A DNA stretch of 64,000 bases, taken from Wyeomyia smithii. Its lineage: Eukaryota > Arthropoda > Insecta > Diptera > Culicidae. Position 1 is the stretch's first letter. The number at the start of each line of letters is the position of its first letter. The stretch is from positions 53,169,751 to 53,233,750 of the forward strand of contig NC_073695.1 in NCBI RefSeq assembly GCF_029784165.1. Reading direction: 5' to 3'. This document shows, piece by piece, positions 12,095 to 22,480 of the stretch. The position numbers and the translations under genes were made by a program. The notes below the pieces were generated by a model. The model worked only from the letters and a program-made list of their open reading frames with translations. It ran no database searches and was not told the origin of the DNA.

Positions 12095-12778
12095 GGGTGT
12101 TTTATTGTGTTTAAGTACGACTTTAAATAAATGGTATAATACTATTCGAGAGCAAACTAAATTTTTATTTCACTACTATTTTTTTCTAAGGTCTTCTATC
12201 ACAGTTCATTGATTCAAAATTTGGTTCAAGTCAATCGAATTTTCAATCGAAGACTACCCATCAGGTTCAGCACAGACTGATTGGCGATGATTTGGCCAAT
12301 TTTTCCCAGTTATTTGCGAATTTTGGGATGGAATCTACTGGTTTTACATATTTTTTCAAACATGACTTGGTAAAAGCCAAAAAGTCTCCTTTGGCCTTGC
12401 CTGGGACAATTTGGCGGATTCATCTTTTTTGAGTAGTGCACTGATGCCAGATCTGGCCATAACAGTACTGGGGACCACCCACGAAATTTACGGGTCATGG
12501 CGGCAGACGCCGATTGAGCCACTCTCGGACGTAAACAGCGGTTTTCATTGTGTCTGTTATAAAGAATGGGTCGGAAAGCCTGCCATACTTACTCGCCAAA
12601 CCTTTGCTTATTACAAAACTTTTCGGTAAACATTGACGTCTCCGCCTGGCCAAACATGGCATAGGTCCATCTCCCATTTTTACGCACACCGATTTTCCAC
12701 AAAGCAGAAGTGAAGATCAGCTGTCCAAACTTCATATCAATTGATATCAAAATCGAGCTAAGAAATAATAAAACACCC
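12095..12778 (-). mobile_element. Remnant Tc1/mariner-superfamily (ITm) transposon
   Basis: The ends are inverted: GGGTGTTTTATT at 12095 and its complement AATAAAACACCC ending at 12778. The right end is followed by TA and the left is preceded by CA, consistent with a TA target duplication with one base changed. At 684 bp it is about half the usual length of such elements. The minus strand between the ends encodes transposase remnants. The element is non-autonomous as it stands. Confidence 0.75.
12200..12700 (-). pseudogene. Tc1/mariner-type transposase remnant (C-terminal half)
   Basis: Reading on the minus strand, fragments occur in the order expected for the second half of an ITm transposase. 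First comes a stretch ending YVREWLNRRLPP, then VLLWPDLASVHYSK (the segment around the second catalytic Asp), MNPPNCP, and finally a basic tail with NLMGSL. The segment between HYSK and MNPPNCP is shorter than in intact relatives, indicating an internal deletion, and the frame changes and hits stops. The N-terminal DNA-binding region is missing. I recognise the motif series as the DD37/mosquito-type group from memory, and the exact subgroup is uncertain. It lies wholly within the inverted ends at 12095 and 12778. Confidence 0.65.
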
Positions 12779-13100
12779 TATAACACAACAAGCAGGCAGC
12801 GTGGCGTACGTGATAGGATGAGGGAATTCGGAAATTGTAGTTAAACAGATGAACGTTGTGCATGAAGTAGTTTTTCGTCAATTGTATAACCAACAACAAG
12901 CATATCATCAAGATGGCATCAAAGCCAAGCAGTGAACCAATCAAAGTAAAATGCAAAACGTTTGCTATTGCCAGGAGAACAAGCCAAGTACGCTGCGTCG
13001 GAAGCTGAAGCTACATTAGATGCTAACAAGTTTTGAATATTAGGCTATTTGTTATTATGTAGATTGAAATTTGTTTGTGGTTGTGATTGAGTTATTTAGT
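12779..13100. other. Unannotated DNA between two mobile elements
   Basis: No feature recognised in this short interval between the ITm remnant and the SINE. Confidence 0.4.
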
Positions 13101-13114
13101 AATGTGTAACACAT

Positions 13115-13484
13115 AGGGAGCTGCGTAGCCGCAAGGTTACAGAGTCCGCTTTGTCAAGCGGATTGTCGTGGGTTCGAATCTTAGTAGAACCAGGCCATCC
13201 GATGTCAAAAAGGACTTAAGCATGGGTTTATTCTCAGGCTCCCCACCAGTTATCCTTTCTTAACGCTGAAATCTAACAAATACCTTTGCGTGACTTCCTC
13301 TTAACGAAAAATAAGGAAGAGTAGCACATTACACACAAGCACTGATGAACAATAATAATAAGCATGCCACTTCTCAATAGAGGTATTGCTATCAACAGAA
13401 GTACGGGGTACATCAGACACCCGGGCATATCTCACAATAGATCTACGATTCTGGTCGCAGTGAGGAAGCCCATACAGGAAAAAA
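13115..13484 (+). mobile_element. tRNA-derived SINE with 14-bp target duplication
   Basis: The head is tRNA-like, with an A-box-like TAGCCGCAAGG, an anticodon-stem-like TCCGC/GCGGA pair and a good B box (GGTTCGAATC). A tRNA-unrelated body of about 280 bp follows and ends in a poly-A run after CATACAGG. A perfect 14-bp duplication, AATGTGTAACACAT, flanks it at 13101-13114 and 13485-13498. The loop sequence resembles tRNA-Asp, but that assignment is tentative. A shorter antisense copy is at 3949-4162. It depends on a LINE for mobility. Confidence 0.88.
13126..13181 (+). promoter_or_regulatory. Internal Pol III promoter (A and B boxes) of the SINE
   Basis: The A-box-like sequence at 13126-13140 and the B box GGTTCGAATC at 13171-13180 have the spacing of a type 2 Pol III promoter. 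The B box matches the consensus closely and the A box only roughly. Confidence 0.65.
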
Positions 13485-13608
13485 AATGTGTAACACATTC
13501 CGCCAGATCGATGTAACTACACTACTTGGTAAAACCATTGAATAAATAAGTTAAATGAAATATACTGCTAAAGATATGAAGAAAAAGAGAATCATCCCGC
13601 GTTTTCTA

Positions 13609-14820
13609 CAGGCCCGGATTTAAGCGGGGGCAGCGGGGGCTAATGTAACACATCCATCCCTCTAGTTCTAAATCAGACATGCAACCACCACTCAAAAGAC
13701 GGAAAGACCTTTTTTGCTCGTCATTTTCAAGTGGAGCATGGAATAATGGATCCTCTAAACCGCCCATAAGAGCACAAGAGGCCCATATGGAAGTGCTCAC
13801 CGTTGAGAAAATTGCAAATGAAATTCTGATCTTGAATTGAAAGTAAATAATTATGATTCAACTTAAAGTATGTTTTGTTCAAATGTATGTACATTGGGGG
13901 GAACTATGTATATTTCCATGAGTTCTATGAGCTTTTCGTGAATTCTAGGCTTGGAAATAAATGATTGGACTCGTTTGGCTTTATTTTTTCTCTATATACA
14001 AAAAATAAGAGTATATCAGTCTCCACGCATTCAAAGACGGCCAAGGTAGTTATTACCATTGTTACTTCATTGTATCTGTCATGTAAACAGTTTGATTCAA
14101 TCCAATATTTTTTGAAATGGCCGCGTTGAGTTATACGATTTTTTTAATATAGCGATTTGGTTTCAATGGATTGCAACATGGACTGGTGGATGTTACTCAC
14201 CAAAAAGCATCTAAAGCTGATGATGAAAGCTCGTTCGACATAGTCTACGAAAAAAAGTTACCGAGAAATCGATACAGACAGTAAGGCCACAATCCTGAAC
14301 ATTTTAATTCACCCATCCCAGATACTAAGAAGGATTCCTGGAAACATTTTTTGTCATAGAAAAATTTCACTTTAACTTTCGATTTTCTTCAAAAATACAT
14401 ATCAATTGCAATCAGTTTTAATGTCTCAAGCTTATTTTTGATTGAACCTTGCAAACATGAACTGTGTTTTCATTTTTAAAGTCAATGATATTTTTATGTG
14501 AATATATTTCTTCATCGACAACAAACGTGGAATGTTGTTTTTGAAAGACAATTGAATATATATTTAGGATGGGACTCGTATGCCTTTTTTTAAATATGGG
14601 ACAAAAAAACAAACTTTTTTCAGTATTTTGAAAACAAACTTCTATATTTTATCAAGGCTTACGAAAATTTGAACCAAACTAGATACATTGACAGCACAAA
14701 CTAAAATTTGCCCGAAAGTCATATGGGGCACTTATGCTTTAACGGGCAGTAAATGTCTTATGGAAAGAGGGCCCATGAAAATATCTACCCTGGGCCCCCC
14801 AACGCCCGAATCCGGCCCTG
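13609..14820. mobile_element. Non-autonomous DNA element with hAT-like ends
   Basis: The left end CAGGCCCGGATTTAAGCG and the complement of the right end, CAGGGCCGGATTCGGGCG, match over about 18 bp. This resembles the CAGGG-type ends of hAT elements. The 8-bp flanks GTTTTCTA and GTCTTATG agree at five positions, so a target duplication is possible but not proven. No transposase frame is recognisable in the ~1.2 kb between them. Confidence 0.5.
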
Positions 14821-14828
14821 GTCTTATG

Positions 14829-15189
14829 CCATTGGCAATTAATAATGAACAAAAAATTAACAAACTTGCCTAGTGTCACTTTTGTGGCAACACCAATGGC
14901 ACTATTTAGCGCACCCAAAATCATTTATTTGAGGTAGTTGCCAAAACACTGCGAATAGAAAACGGCAGCGAAATGTTTCGTTTTCTCTTCAAATTCGTGA
15001 TTCATGAGGCTCCGCGAGGCGTCGCCTTGGATTGCATCATTGCACAGTGGTCGGAGGCCGGAAAAAAACCTTGATTTTTCAAGTCAATATGTTTGATGTT
15101 TTGCATTTCTCCGAAGATTCTTAAACTGTGGATGACCTTTTCCCAAAGTTTTATGATAATCGGTTGAGACATCGATTTTTTGTCGCACT
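14829..15189. other. Unannotated DNA
   Basis: No gene or element recognised between the hAT-like element and the palindromic MITE. Confidence 0.4.
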
Positions 15190-15548
15190 TTAAATGTTGC
15201 TATATGGGTCAGAATTCGTGAAACGGATCACTAAAAATCGCGATGTCTATTTTTTCAAATAAGTATTCAAAACTTCAAATGATTCTCTCGGGAAGTTGAA
15301 TTTTTATTGAATTCGAGTAAGTTTTCAAGTTGTTATTGTCATTTGAAATTTAGGTCAAATTTGTTTTTAAATAGACATAGCTTTAAAAATACTGCATCAA
15401 ATTTGATGAAATTTTCACAGCCGATGCATCCTAAATTGTACTTACGTTACCAATCAGACGAGAGCGGTGGTGGCCAATGCTGTATCAAGAATTTGTCGCC
15501 ATGTTGCTCAGTTTTGGGCTGTGTTTCGCCAGTTCCTCAGGCGTCTCA

Positions 15549-16114
15549 TCACCCGCAAGTCTCCTTCGAGCTGGTCGAGCTACGTGCACGCTGCGCCCAT
15601 CTATTTCTGGTGCCGGCAGAGTTGCTGAAGAGAAGTGATTTCACAGGGTTGCCGTCCGGCATCCTTACGACATGACCGGCCCACCGCAACCTATTAACTT
15701 TCGCCAGGTGTGCAATGGGATTCTCCCCAAGCAGCGCGTGCAGTTCGTGGTTCATGCGCCGTCGCCATTCTCCGTCGTCCGTCTGTACTCCACCGTAGAT
15801 AGTCCGTAGCACCTTCCGTTCAAAAACTCCAAGAGCGTTAAGGTCCTCCGCGAGAAGCGTTGTTGTCTCGATCCCGTAGAGGACTACCGGTCTCATCAGG
15901 GTTTTGTAAAGCGTCAACTTCGTGCGTCGTCGCACTCTATTCGATCGAAGTGTCTTCCGAAGTGAAAAGTATGCACGATTTCCTGCCTGGATGGGTCTGC
16001 GGTCACCAGTGACCCCAAATACACGAACTCATCGACCACCTCAAGCTCATCACCGTCTACAGAGGCTAGAGTTGGGAGGCTGTTGTTGTTCTCCTTGGAG
16101 CCTCTCGCTCGCAT
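15549..16114 (-). pseudogene. RTE-like ORF, C-terminal region, frameshifted
   Basis: Two overlapping minus-strand frames continue the LINE. The first (16114-15914) contains VDEFVYLGSLVT. The second (15935-15549) contains RRRTKLTLYKTLMRPVVLYG, FERKVLRTIYGG and LRWAGHVVRMPD. This is the thumb/C-terminal region typical of this LINE group. The second RTE copy near 56980-57312 and 61113-61410 has the same series, which supports the assignment. Confidence 0.75.
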
Positions 16115-16134
16115 GTATTTTGTTTTCGACGCAT

Positions 16135-17217
16135 TTATCCGCAGTCCGATCCGTCCAGCTTCGGCTTTCGGTCGGGCGTAAAGTTACGTGATATGATGTC
16201 GAAGTCATCCGCGAAGCCCACAGGCTGAACAGACCTTGTGAAAATTGTGCCCCTCGTGTCGATGCCCGCCCTCCGGATCACACTCTCAAGGGCGATGTTA
16301 AACAGCAAACAGGAAAGTCCATCACCTTGTCTCAACCCTCTGCACGATTCAAAGGGACTCGAGAGTATTCCCGAAACACGCACGTAGCATATCACTTGCG
16401 CCATGGTGGCTCTGATCAAACGAGTCAGTTTATCCGGAAATCCGTTGTCGTGCATGATCTGCCATAGCTGTTCTCGGTCGACTGTATCATAGGCCGCCGT
16501 GAAGTCAATGAAGATGTGACATGTGGGCACATTGTACTCACTACATTTCTGTAAGATCTGTCGGATTGAGAAGATATGGTCCGTGGTGGCACGGGCACCC
16601 ATGAAACCCGCCGGGTACTGACCCACGAACCTCCTGGTTAAAGGTCATAGACGACGGAACAGGATCTGTGAGAGTATTTTGTAGGCGGCATTGATAAGCG
16701 AGATACCGCGGTGATTGCGGCACTCCTGCTTGTCGCCCTTCTTGTAGATGGGACAGATGACTCCCTCCATCCACTCGTCTGGCAGTTTTTCCTCCTCCCA
16801 AATCCTGGAAATGACCCAGTGCAGCGCTCTAGCCAGCGCCTCTCTTCCATGTTTCAAGAGCTCGCTCGGCAGTCCGTCTTTGCCTGCGGCTTTATTGTTT
16901 TTCAGCTTCCCGATCTCACAAAGAACTTCGTGAATATCGGGGGTTGGTACTCGGTCATCCGCTGCTGGTGCTCCTAGGTCAGTTCCTGCTCCGCTTCTGT
17001 TTACTGTTTCGCCATTCAGGTGTCCATAGAAGTACTCCTTCCACCTGTCGACCACCTCACTGGCATGCGTGAGAAGGTTCCCATGCGCGTCGTTGCACAT
17101 GTCAGCTTGCGGCACATAGCCTCTGCGGGACTGGTTAACCTTCTCATAAAATTTCCGCGTTTCACTGGCACGATATAGCTGCCACAAATACTCCGTACCT
17201 TCTCTCCTTTTCGGCAA
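16135..17217 (-). pseudogene. RTE-like reverse transcriptase, broken
   Basis: The frame from 17217 carries an upstream linker and the RT fingers (AAGKDGLPSELLKHG, WMEGVICPIYKKGD, NHRGISLINAAYKILSQIL). A TGA near 16645 interrupts it and the same frame then continues through ATTDHIFSIRQILQK, IFIDFTAAYDTVDR, GLRQGDGLSCLLFN and FADDFDII, the last carrying the catalytic Asp pair. A stop near 16135 and a frame change follow. As a protein it is inactive because of the stop, the shift and the missing endonuclease, although the RT active-site residues are still visible. Confidence 0.82.
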
Positions 17218-17384
17218 AGCTCCTGGAGCGCAACGATGTCAAAGTGGCGGAGTTCAGGCTGATCCAGCAGAATCCGGTCGCCACCCGGGGCGTTCAGCGA
17301 TCTACAGTTCCATGTACCGAGCTTCCAATCGTCGTCCTTATTTCGTCGCCTAGGTCGTTGCCAATTGTTCCGGTCCGTATTCAA
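17215..17384 (-). pseudogene. LINE endonuclease, N-terminal remnant
   Basis: A frame starting near 17384 runs through a basic leader, then LGTWNCRSLN, the first strand of an APE-type endonuclease, and HFDIVALQEL, which carries the active-site Glu. Within a few codons of that point (near 17215) the sequence jumps to material that normally lies about 200 residues further on, next to the reverse transcriptase. Almost the whole endonuclease domain is therefore deleted, and the frame changes at the junction. Confidence 0.7.
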
Positions 17385-18312
17385 TTCTTGATTGTTCGTA
17401 GTATTTTAATGTTTCGGCATGCTGCCTTACTAGGGCTGCGGATGCCTAGTCTCGCGACGGGGCTGCCGTCTTAGGTGTAGCTGGCGAGACGCCGCATTTC
17501 ATAATTCAGTCGTCCGCTCCGGATCAGACGCTGTTTGAGCCGTCCCTAACATGGGGAACAGACGCTCGGACAAGCTGCCCTCCTAGGAGAGCAGCTCTCC
17601 CTTCCCTGTCAGCATACGACCAAGTTCCCACCGGTTCACCGATCTTCCCTTGGTTGCTCGTATCCCAGTCGGTACCACGAGGAGGAAGGGATAGGAGTTG
17701 CTGGGCATTATGCTTTGGACACTGGGGTCTATTTTTTTTGCCCAGCCGTTCATCAATCCTAAGTTGTAGTTTACGAATTTTTTTTTTTGAAGAAAAAACT
17801 ATTTTTTCAATAGTAACTATTTAAAACAATATGTTGAAAATCTATGTTCAGGGGCACTGAAAAATCTGAAAAAAATCACAAGTATTTTTGACGAAATTTC
17901 GAAACTTCCCTAAAAATTTCGCGGTGGTGTTATTTTTTCATCAAAAGATATGGGCTTTCAAAGTTGGTGCCGCAACGCATAGATTTTCATCATATTGTTT
18001 TAAATAGTTATTATTGAAAAAATATTTTTTTCTTTAAAAAAAACATTTTCGTATATTACAACTTAGGATGCATCTGCTGTGGAAATTTCATCAAATTCGA
18101 CGCAATATTTTCAAAGCTATGTCTATTTAAAAACAATTTTGACCTAAATTTCAAATGACAATAACAACTTGAAAACTTATTCAAATTCGATAAAAATTGG
18201 AAAATCAACTTTCCGAGTGAAACTCTTATAGTTCTAGTATTTATTTGAAAAAATTAGTCATAGCGATTTTTAGTTATCCGTTTCACGAATTCTGACCCAT
18301 ATCAGACATTTT

Positions 18313-18807
18313 CGATGATTTTCATGTTTAAAATCACAATTTTTAGCTTAACATTTGTAACTCCCTCAGTCTTGATTCGATTTTGATTCAACAACTTTCA
18401 TTTCACAGGGAAATCTATATACTTTTTGATTGATTTTCAAGACTTGCCAAAAATACAACCAACTTCTCAATCGAGGTACACTCCCCCCACAATTATGAAA
18501 TTACGGATCACTTTTGTGTCTCATGTTATTTAACTCAGTTAAACTAACGGTTCAAAGGCATGTAACATTTTTGCAGTAAAATATGCCATATTTGCTATCT
18601 TTGAACCCAGAAAACATCGTTCTTATTCCTAAATTGATGTGTTTTTTATAAGCGTGAATAATTGTCTTCCAGAATCCTTATCATGGAACACTTAGAAAAT
18701 AACTAGTTTTTGCAGAAAAATCCGATTTAAGAACTGTTTTTTTAAAGAGGGATAAGAAGTTGCTATTATGTGGATATATTAATATTTGGTCTTAAAACAA
18801 AATGGCC
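18313..18807. other. Unannotated DNA
   Basis: No gene or element recognised between the palindromic MITE and the compound repeat. Confidence 0.4.
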
Positions 18808-20400
18808 TAAATTAATCCACCTAGCGGTCAGACTAAGCCTTTCTCATTCAAACTGATTATTTGTAAAAATAAATTTACATGAACGCTTCAATCCAATTAA
18901 TATGTATTCACTTTTTGGGTTCTAAATCAATGATGTTGTAATATAAGTATAAAATATGAAATTTGACGTAATGTAAATTCTCAATAAATAGCGAAATAAA
19001 AGTAATGATTCTTAATTTCGAACAATTCAATCACGAGCGATACCGGGAACATTCAAATGGTACGATAGCATATTTAAATTATATTGTGGCCACACATATT
19101 GATCATAGCAGGTATAGTTTTTAATAGCCTTTGAATTTCTTTTCTTTCCATAACTTTTGAACCACATATCAAATTGTTATGAAGTTTGTTATTTGTAAGT
19201 TTGAGAGATGACTCGTTCGTATGACACTACCCGGGCAGGAGAGCATAACAAAATCATGACTCATCAATAGTATATTAAGCTATGAGGACTTATCGTGTTA
19301 TTCGAAAGATATTCACGTCTCAAACATGCATATGAGAATATCATAACATTTTGATATCATATCTCGATATGCCTTCAATAAGATATTTGAGTTGATTTTA
19401 AATATCTGATTAAGAGTAAATTTTTAAGTGAAAATTGTTCCTCATTGATTATTTATAATATATTCAGTTATGCATTCAGTGTTCAATAAGTTGAAAATAT
19501 TGAATCGGTCATTTTCGAGATTTTCAATGCAAATTATTAGTTTGTTATTGAAATATCAAGCTTTGTTATTCATATAGTCTTGGAGGAACAATATTCTGGT
19601 ATTATTTTTTGTTATTTTACCAACTATGTAAACCATATTAAGATCAAAATGAGGTGTATTTCCAATATCTGGTTGTGATATTATAATGATATTTTGTCCT
19701 GCTCGGGTAGCAATGTTCAAATAAGTCGTGTAATCTTTGAGATGATAGAATTTCGTTGTTTTATTAACAATTCAATACATAACGGTTGCTTAGTTCGATC
19801 CGTTCGATTCGAAATGAAATGGGAACGTATAGGGCAGCCAAACTTTGAAACCACGTGTTAAATCATAATTCATCAGTTAACCCTTAACAAGCCTGTTGAT
19901 TTGGTAATACAATTGATCAAATCGGTTGTGTACCTTCTGAGATAATGAAGTTTCGTGATTTTCACATTTCGGTACATTACAGACGAAGTTACAGTTCGAT
20001 TACAGTAAAATTCAATAGGGTGTTATGAGTAGGCTAGACCTTTCATTCGACACTTATTTCGTGAAAATCGGTTCAGCCATCTCTGAGAAAAGTGAGTGAG
20101 TTTATGTATTCTTCGGAATATGTTTCTTTTCATAGCTAGATTTCACATTTTCAAACATAACAGACAAAGTAATAGTCCCATTGCAAAAAAATCAATAGGG
20201 TCTTATGGAGTAACTAGACCTTTCATATGACACTGATTTTGTGTAAATCGGTCCAGCCATTTCTCAGAAACATTAGTGAAACTAAACAGTCTTCAGAAGA
20301 CGTTTCTTTTCATAACTTTTGAACCACATGTTCAATCTATATAAAATTCAAAAGTTAAGGGTTTTTAAAATAGCTCGTTCATTCGAAACCATAAATAATG
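18808..20400 (-). repeat. Compound repeat, antisense copy
   Basis: This is the reverse-complement relative of 29815-31560. Shared blocks are CACCTAGCGGTCAGAC with CTTTCTCATTCAAAC (18820-18860, against 31480-31530) and a long match of 19800-20330 to 30300-30750, including the recurring phrase TCAGAGATGGCTGGACCGAT in reverse. It lacks most of the 143-bp tandem part of the other copy and carries an extra MITE at 19230-19707. Confidence 0.75.
19230..19707. mobile_element. 478-bp MITE with TA target duplication
   Basis: The ends are inverted: CCCGGGCAGGA at 19230 against TCCTGCTCGGG ending at 19707, one mismatch in 11. TA flanks both sides (19228-19229 and 19708-19709). The interior is AT-rich and non-coding. 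The TA duplication fits Tc1/mariner-type transposition in trans. It sits inside the compound repeat. Confidence 0.75.
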
Positions 20401-22345
20401 GTACAACGCCGGAAATATGCTGATGCTCGGAAAATAACTCAAAGTTTGTGTTCTATTCATTACAAAACCAGCCCAACGTGGTGTTAGCCTGACATTTTTT
20501 TGTGCAATCTCAACACCAAATTACACGCCGGTGCTAACAATTGCAACTAAAACCGGGTGGTCCCCCGCAGTCTAGGTTGGAAAGACAATCTTGTTCCACT
20601 TTCGTCCGTGCACACAATACTGCTAGAGCTATGATAGCACACGAAATTGTATGCTTCTGCGACTCTTTTACCGGTGAGCTTCGGGCTACGAAGCAGGATG
20701 CAGAATTGCATGCGGCTGCGAAATAATTCCTGTCAACATGCTTACGTTTATTTACTGCTCTCGCTCGATGGTTGTGAAGATTCTTTTGCTTTCCGTTCGG
20801 AATTCCACCGCCCCTCCGTGCGGGCGAGAGCTTACGGTTGCCTGGACCTCACACTGTGGGAAAATATGAGGCTCTTGGAGGGTAGGTATACGAGCACATA
20901 GTTGAAATTGTGTCAACCATTTATTTTGGGCTAAATTTTAGTATCGTTTATTTACATGTTTGAAATGATTGCCACCTTCACCATTGTTACACCATTGTTA
21001 GGCAGCCAAGTACAGAATCATCTCGAAAACGAACAGCAACATTTTATGCTGGCGGTCTGCATAGAGAAGTAGACCACTTTGCCATTAGGCATTTGGGACA
21101 TGTAGTGACCCATTTACTCTGGCATGCCATCAGTAGCACCAAGAGACCAGCCAAGAAGGACCACAGTAGCCACTAAACCGCACCGGCATTGGTCAAAAGC
21201 GACGACGACAACGACAATGTCTCTGATGACGATGGTAAAGGGGTTATTTCTTCTAGGGTGTTGTCTCAATGGGTCGCTTTCCACATACAAGCACGATGCA
21301 CACACCGAGGGTCCACGTGGCCATGAAGGTGGTTTTAGGTTGTCGTGCGTGGTACGGCAGCCCAAAAGCAAGCATTTTTTTTCTGTTCTGTAGCCCCTGA
21401 ATAATTGCAAGCGTAAATTTCGTTCCACAGTTCCCGCAGCGAACGACGGTGGACTAGCATTGGCAGAAAAAATGTACTGCTCCGGCGGAAAATTTTTCTT
21501 CTACCGTTTAACCGTAGAACCGTACAACACGCAGCGTGGATGCCAAACCCAGCAAGCAATATTGTCGTTCATCATGTAGGCCTGTGATACACCTATGTAT
21601 ATTCCGCTCTACACGTTCGAGCCCCTGAACACCTAATGTAAAGAAAAATGATCTTTATGACTGTGCCGTTCCCCCTAGGGGGGCCACTAAAGTACGCTCC
21701 TACATGAAGGATCGCTTGCTTGCTTGAACCGGAAAGAATTTGCTGCGCTGCGTTGCACCTCTGAGAGCGGTAGCAAATACGAAAACTGTTTTGTTTAGAA
21801 TTCTGACGGGTGCAATAAATTGTGTTTTCGTGAAATTGCTACCGTAATGGTAAAAGTGCCGCTCACGGCGGTGGTTTGCGATAGTTTAAGCATCCCGTTG
21901 ATATTCGGTTCGTTAGGAAACACGTCCGGGCTGAGACTCTAAGAATTCTTTTTGTAGTTTCGCCCAAACCGTTATGTGCCTCGTACACCGGGAAGTTGTT
22001 GAATTAATAATAGTGAAAAAGAGGCTTGTGTTGGATTTTAGCCTCATGCTAGTTTGCTCTCATACACTTCACTGGCCTCGAGTATTTTGTTTATTGTGTT
22101 GAGATTCTTTGTAAAGTACTTATCCTTTGAGTTGACTAAATGTTTTCGAATTCCCGGCACAAAACGAAACAAGGCTTTTCTCTTTTTTTTTGTTTTATTT
22201 TTGGAGGAAAAAAAATCTTATGTTATTTACATAAATACTTTCCATAGTGTGTGTTGTGAGAGAGAATTCGATCCGCCAATTTTAAAGTAACAACTTTTAT
22301 AGCGGTGAGTTTCCCAGAAAAGATTAGAGCTCGAATATCAAACAG
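20401..22345. other. Unannotated DNA, locally GC-richer
   Basis: No recognisable coding domain. 20540-20900 and 21100-21560 are GC-richer and hold several 60-105 codon frames on both strands, including one over an ACGACGACAACGAC-type simple repeat near 21200. These could be host regulatory DNA or unknown repeat fragments. Confidence 0.35.
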
Positions 22346-22480
22346 TTGTATTGGCCAGCTCTGATAACTGACAACTGGCAGAAAGGAACCAAGCCTGGTT
22401 ATAGTTACTGGGTTCCTAGTCACTGTGAAGTGGAAGGTAATAAAAAAGCTGATACGTTAACCAGACAAGTGTCATGTCAA
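22346..22480 (+). pseudogene. LINE RNase H fragment
   Basis: A short plus-strand frame contains YWVPSHCEVEGNKKADTLTR. It matches the C-terminal RNase H signature of I/R1/Loa-type LINEs (W-V-P-S-H, then G-N-x-x-A-D). The family usually has about 130 residues of RNase H and only the last third is seen here. No neighbouring RT was found, so this is an isolated remnant. Classification below LINE level is not possible. Confidence 0.55.

Larger units (their letters stand above)
15447..17755 (-). mobile_element. RTE-like LINE, internally deleted
   Basis: On the minus strand the order is 5' leader (about 17755-17390), endonuclease start, reverse transcriptase, then the C-terminal region. The reading frame is broken and the endonuclease is mostly missing. 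A candidate imperfect target duplication is ATCCTAAATTGTA at 15428-15440 and ATCCTAAGTTGTA at 17756-17768. The clade assignment (RTE, the group often annotated in insects as endonuclease-reverse transcriptase) rests on motif wording I recognise. JAM1 of Aedes is a possible relative, not tested. Confidence 0.75.
15190..18312. mobile_element. Palindromic MITE split by a LINE
   Basis: The arms 15190-15440 and 18055-18312 are inverted copies. They share ATATGGGTCAGAATTCGTGA, TAAATAGACATAGCTTT or near matches, and GATGCATC. The inner part 17756-18055 is itself an inverted repeat centred near 17880. Without the LINE the element would be about 800 bp. The LINE at about 15447-17755 sits in one arm. 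Confidence 0.75.

Noticed and set aside
13115..13190. A functional tRNA gene
   Set aside because: The acceptor ends do not pair properly, and the sequence continues into a SINE body flanked by a target duplication.
16711..17474. Plus-strand frames of up to 88 codons
   Set aside because: They are shadows of the antisense LINE reverse transcriptase.
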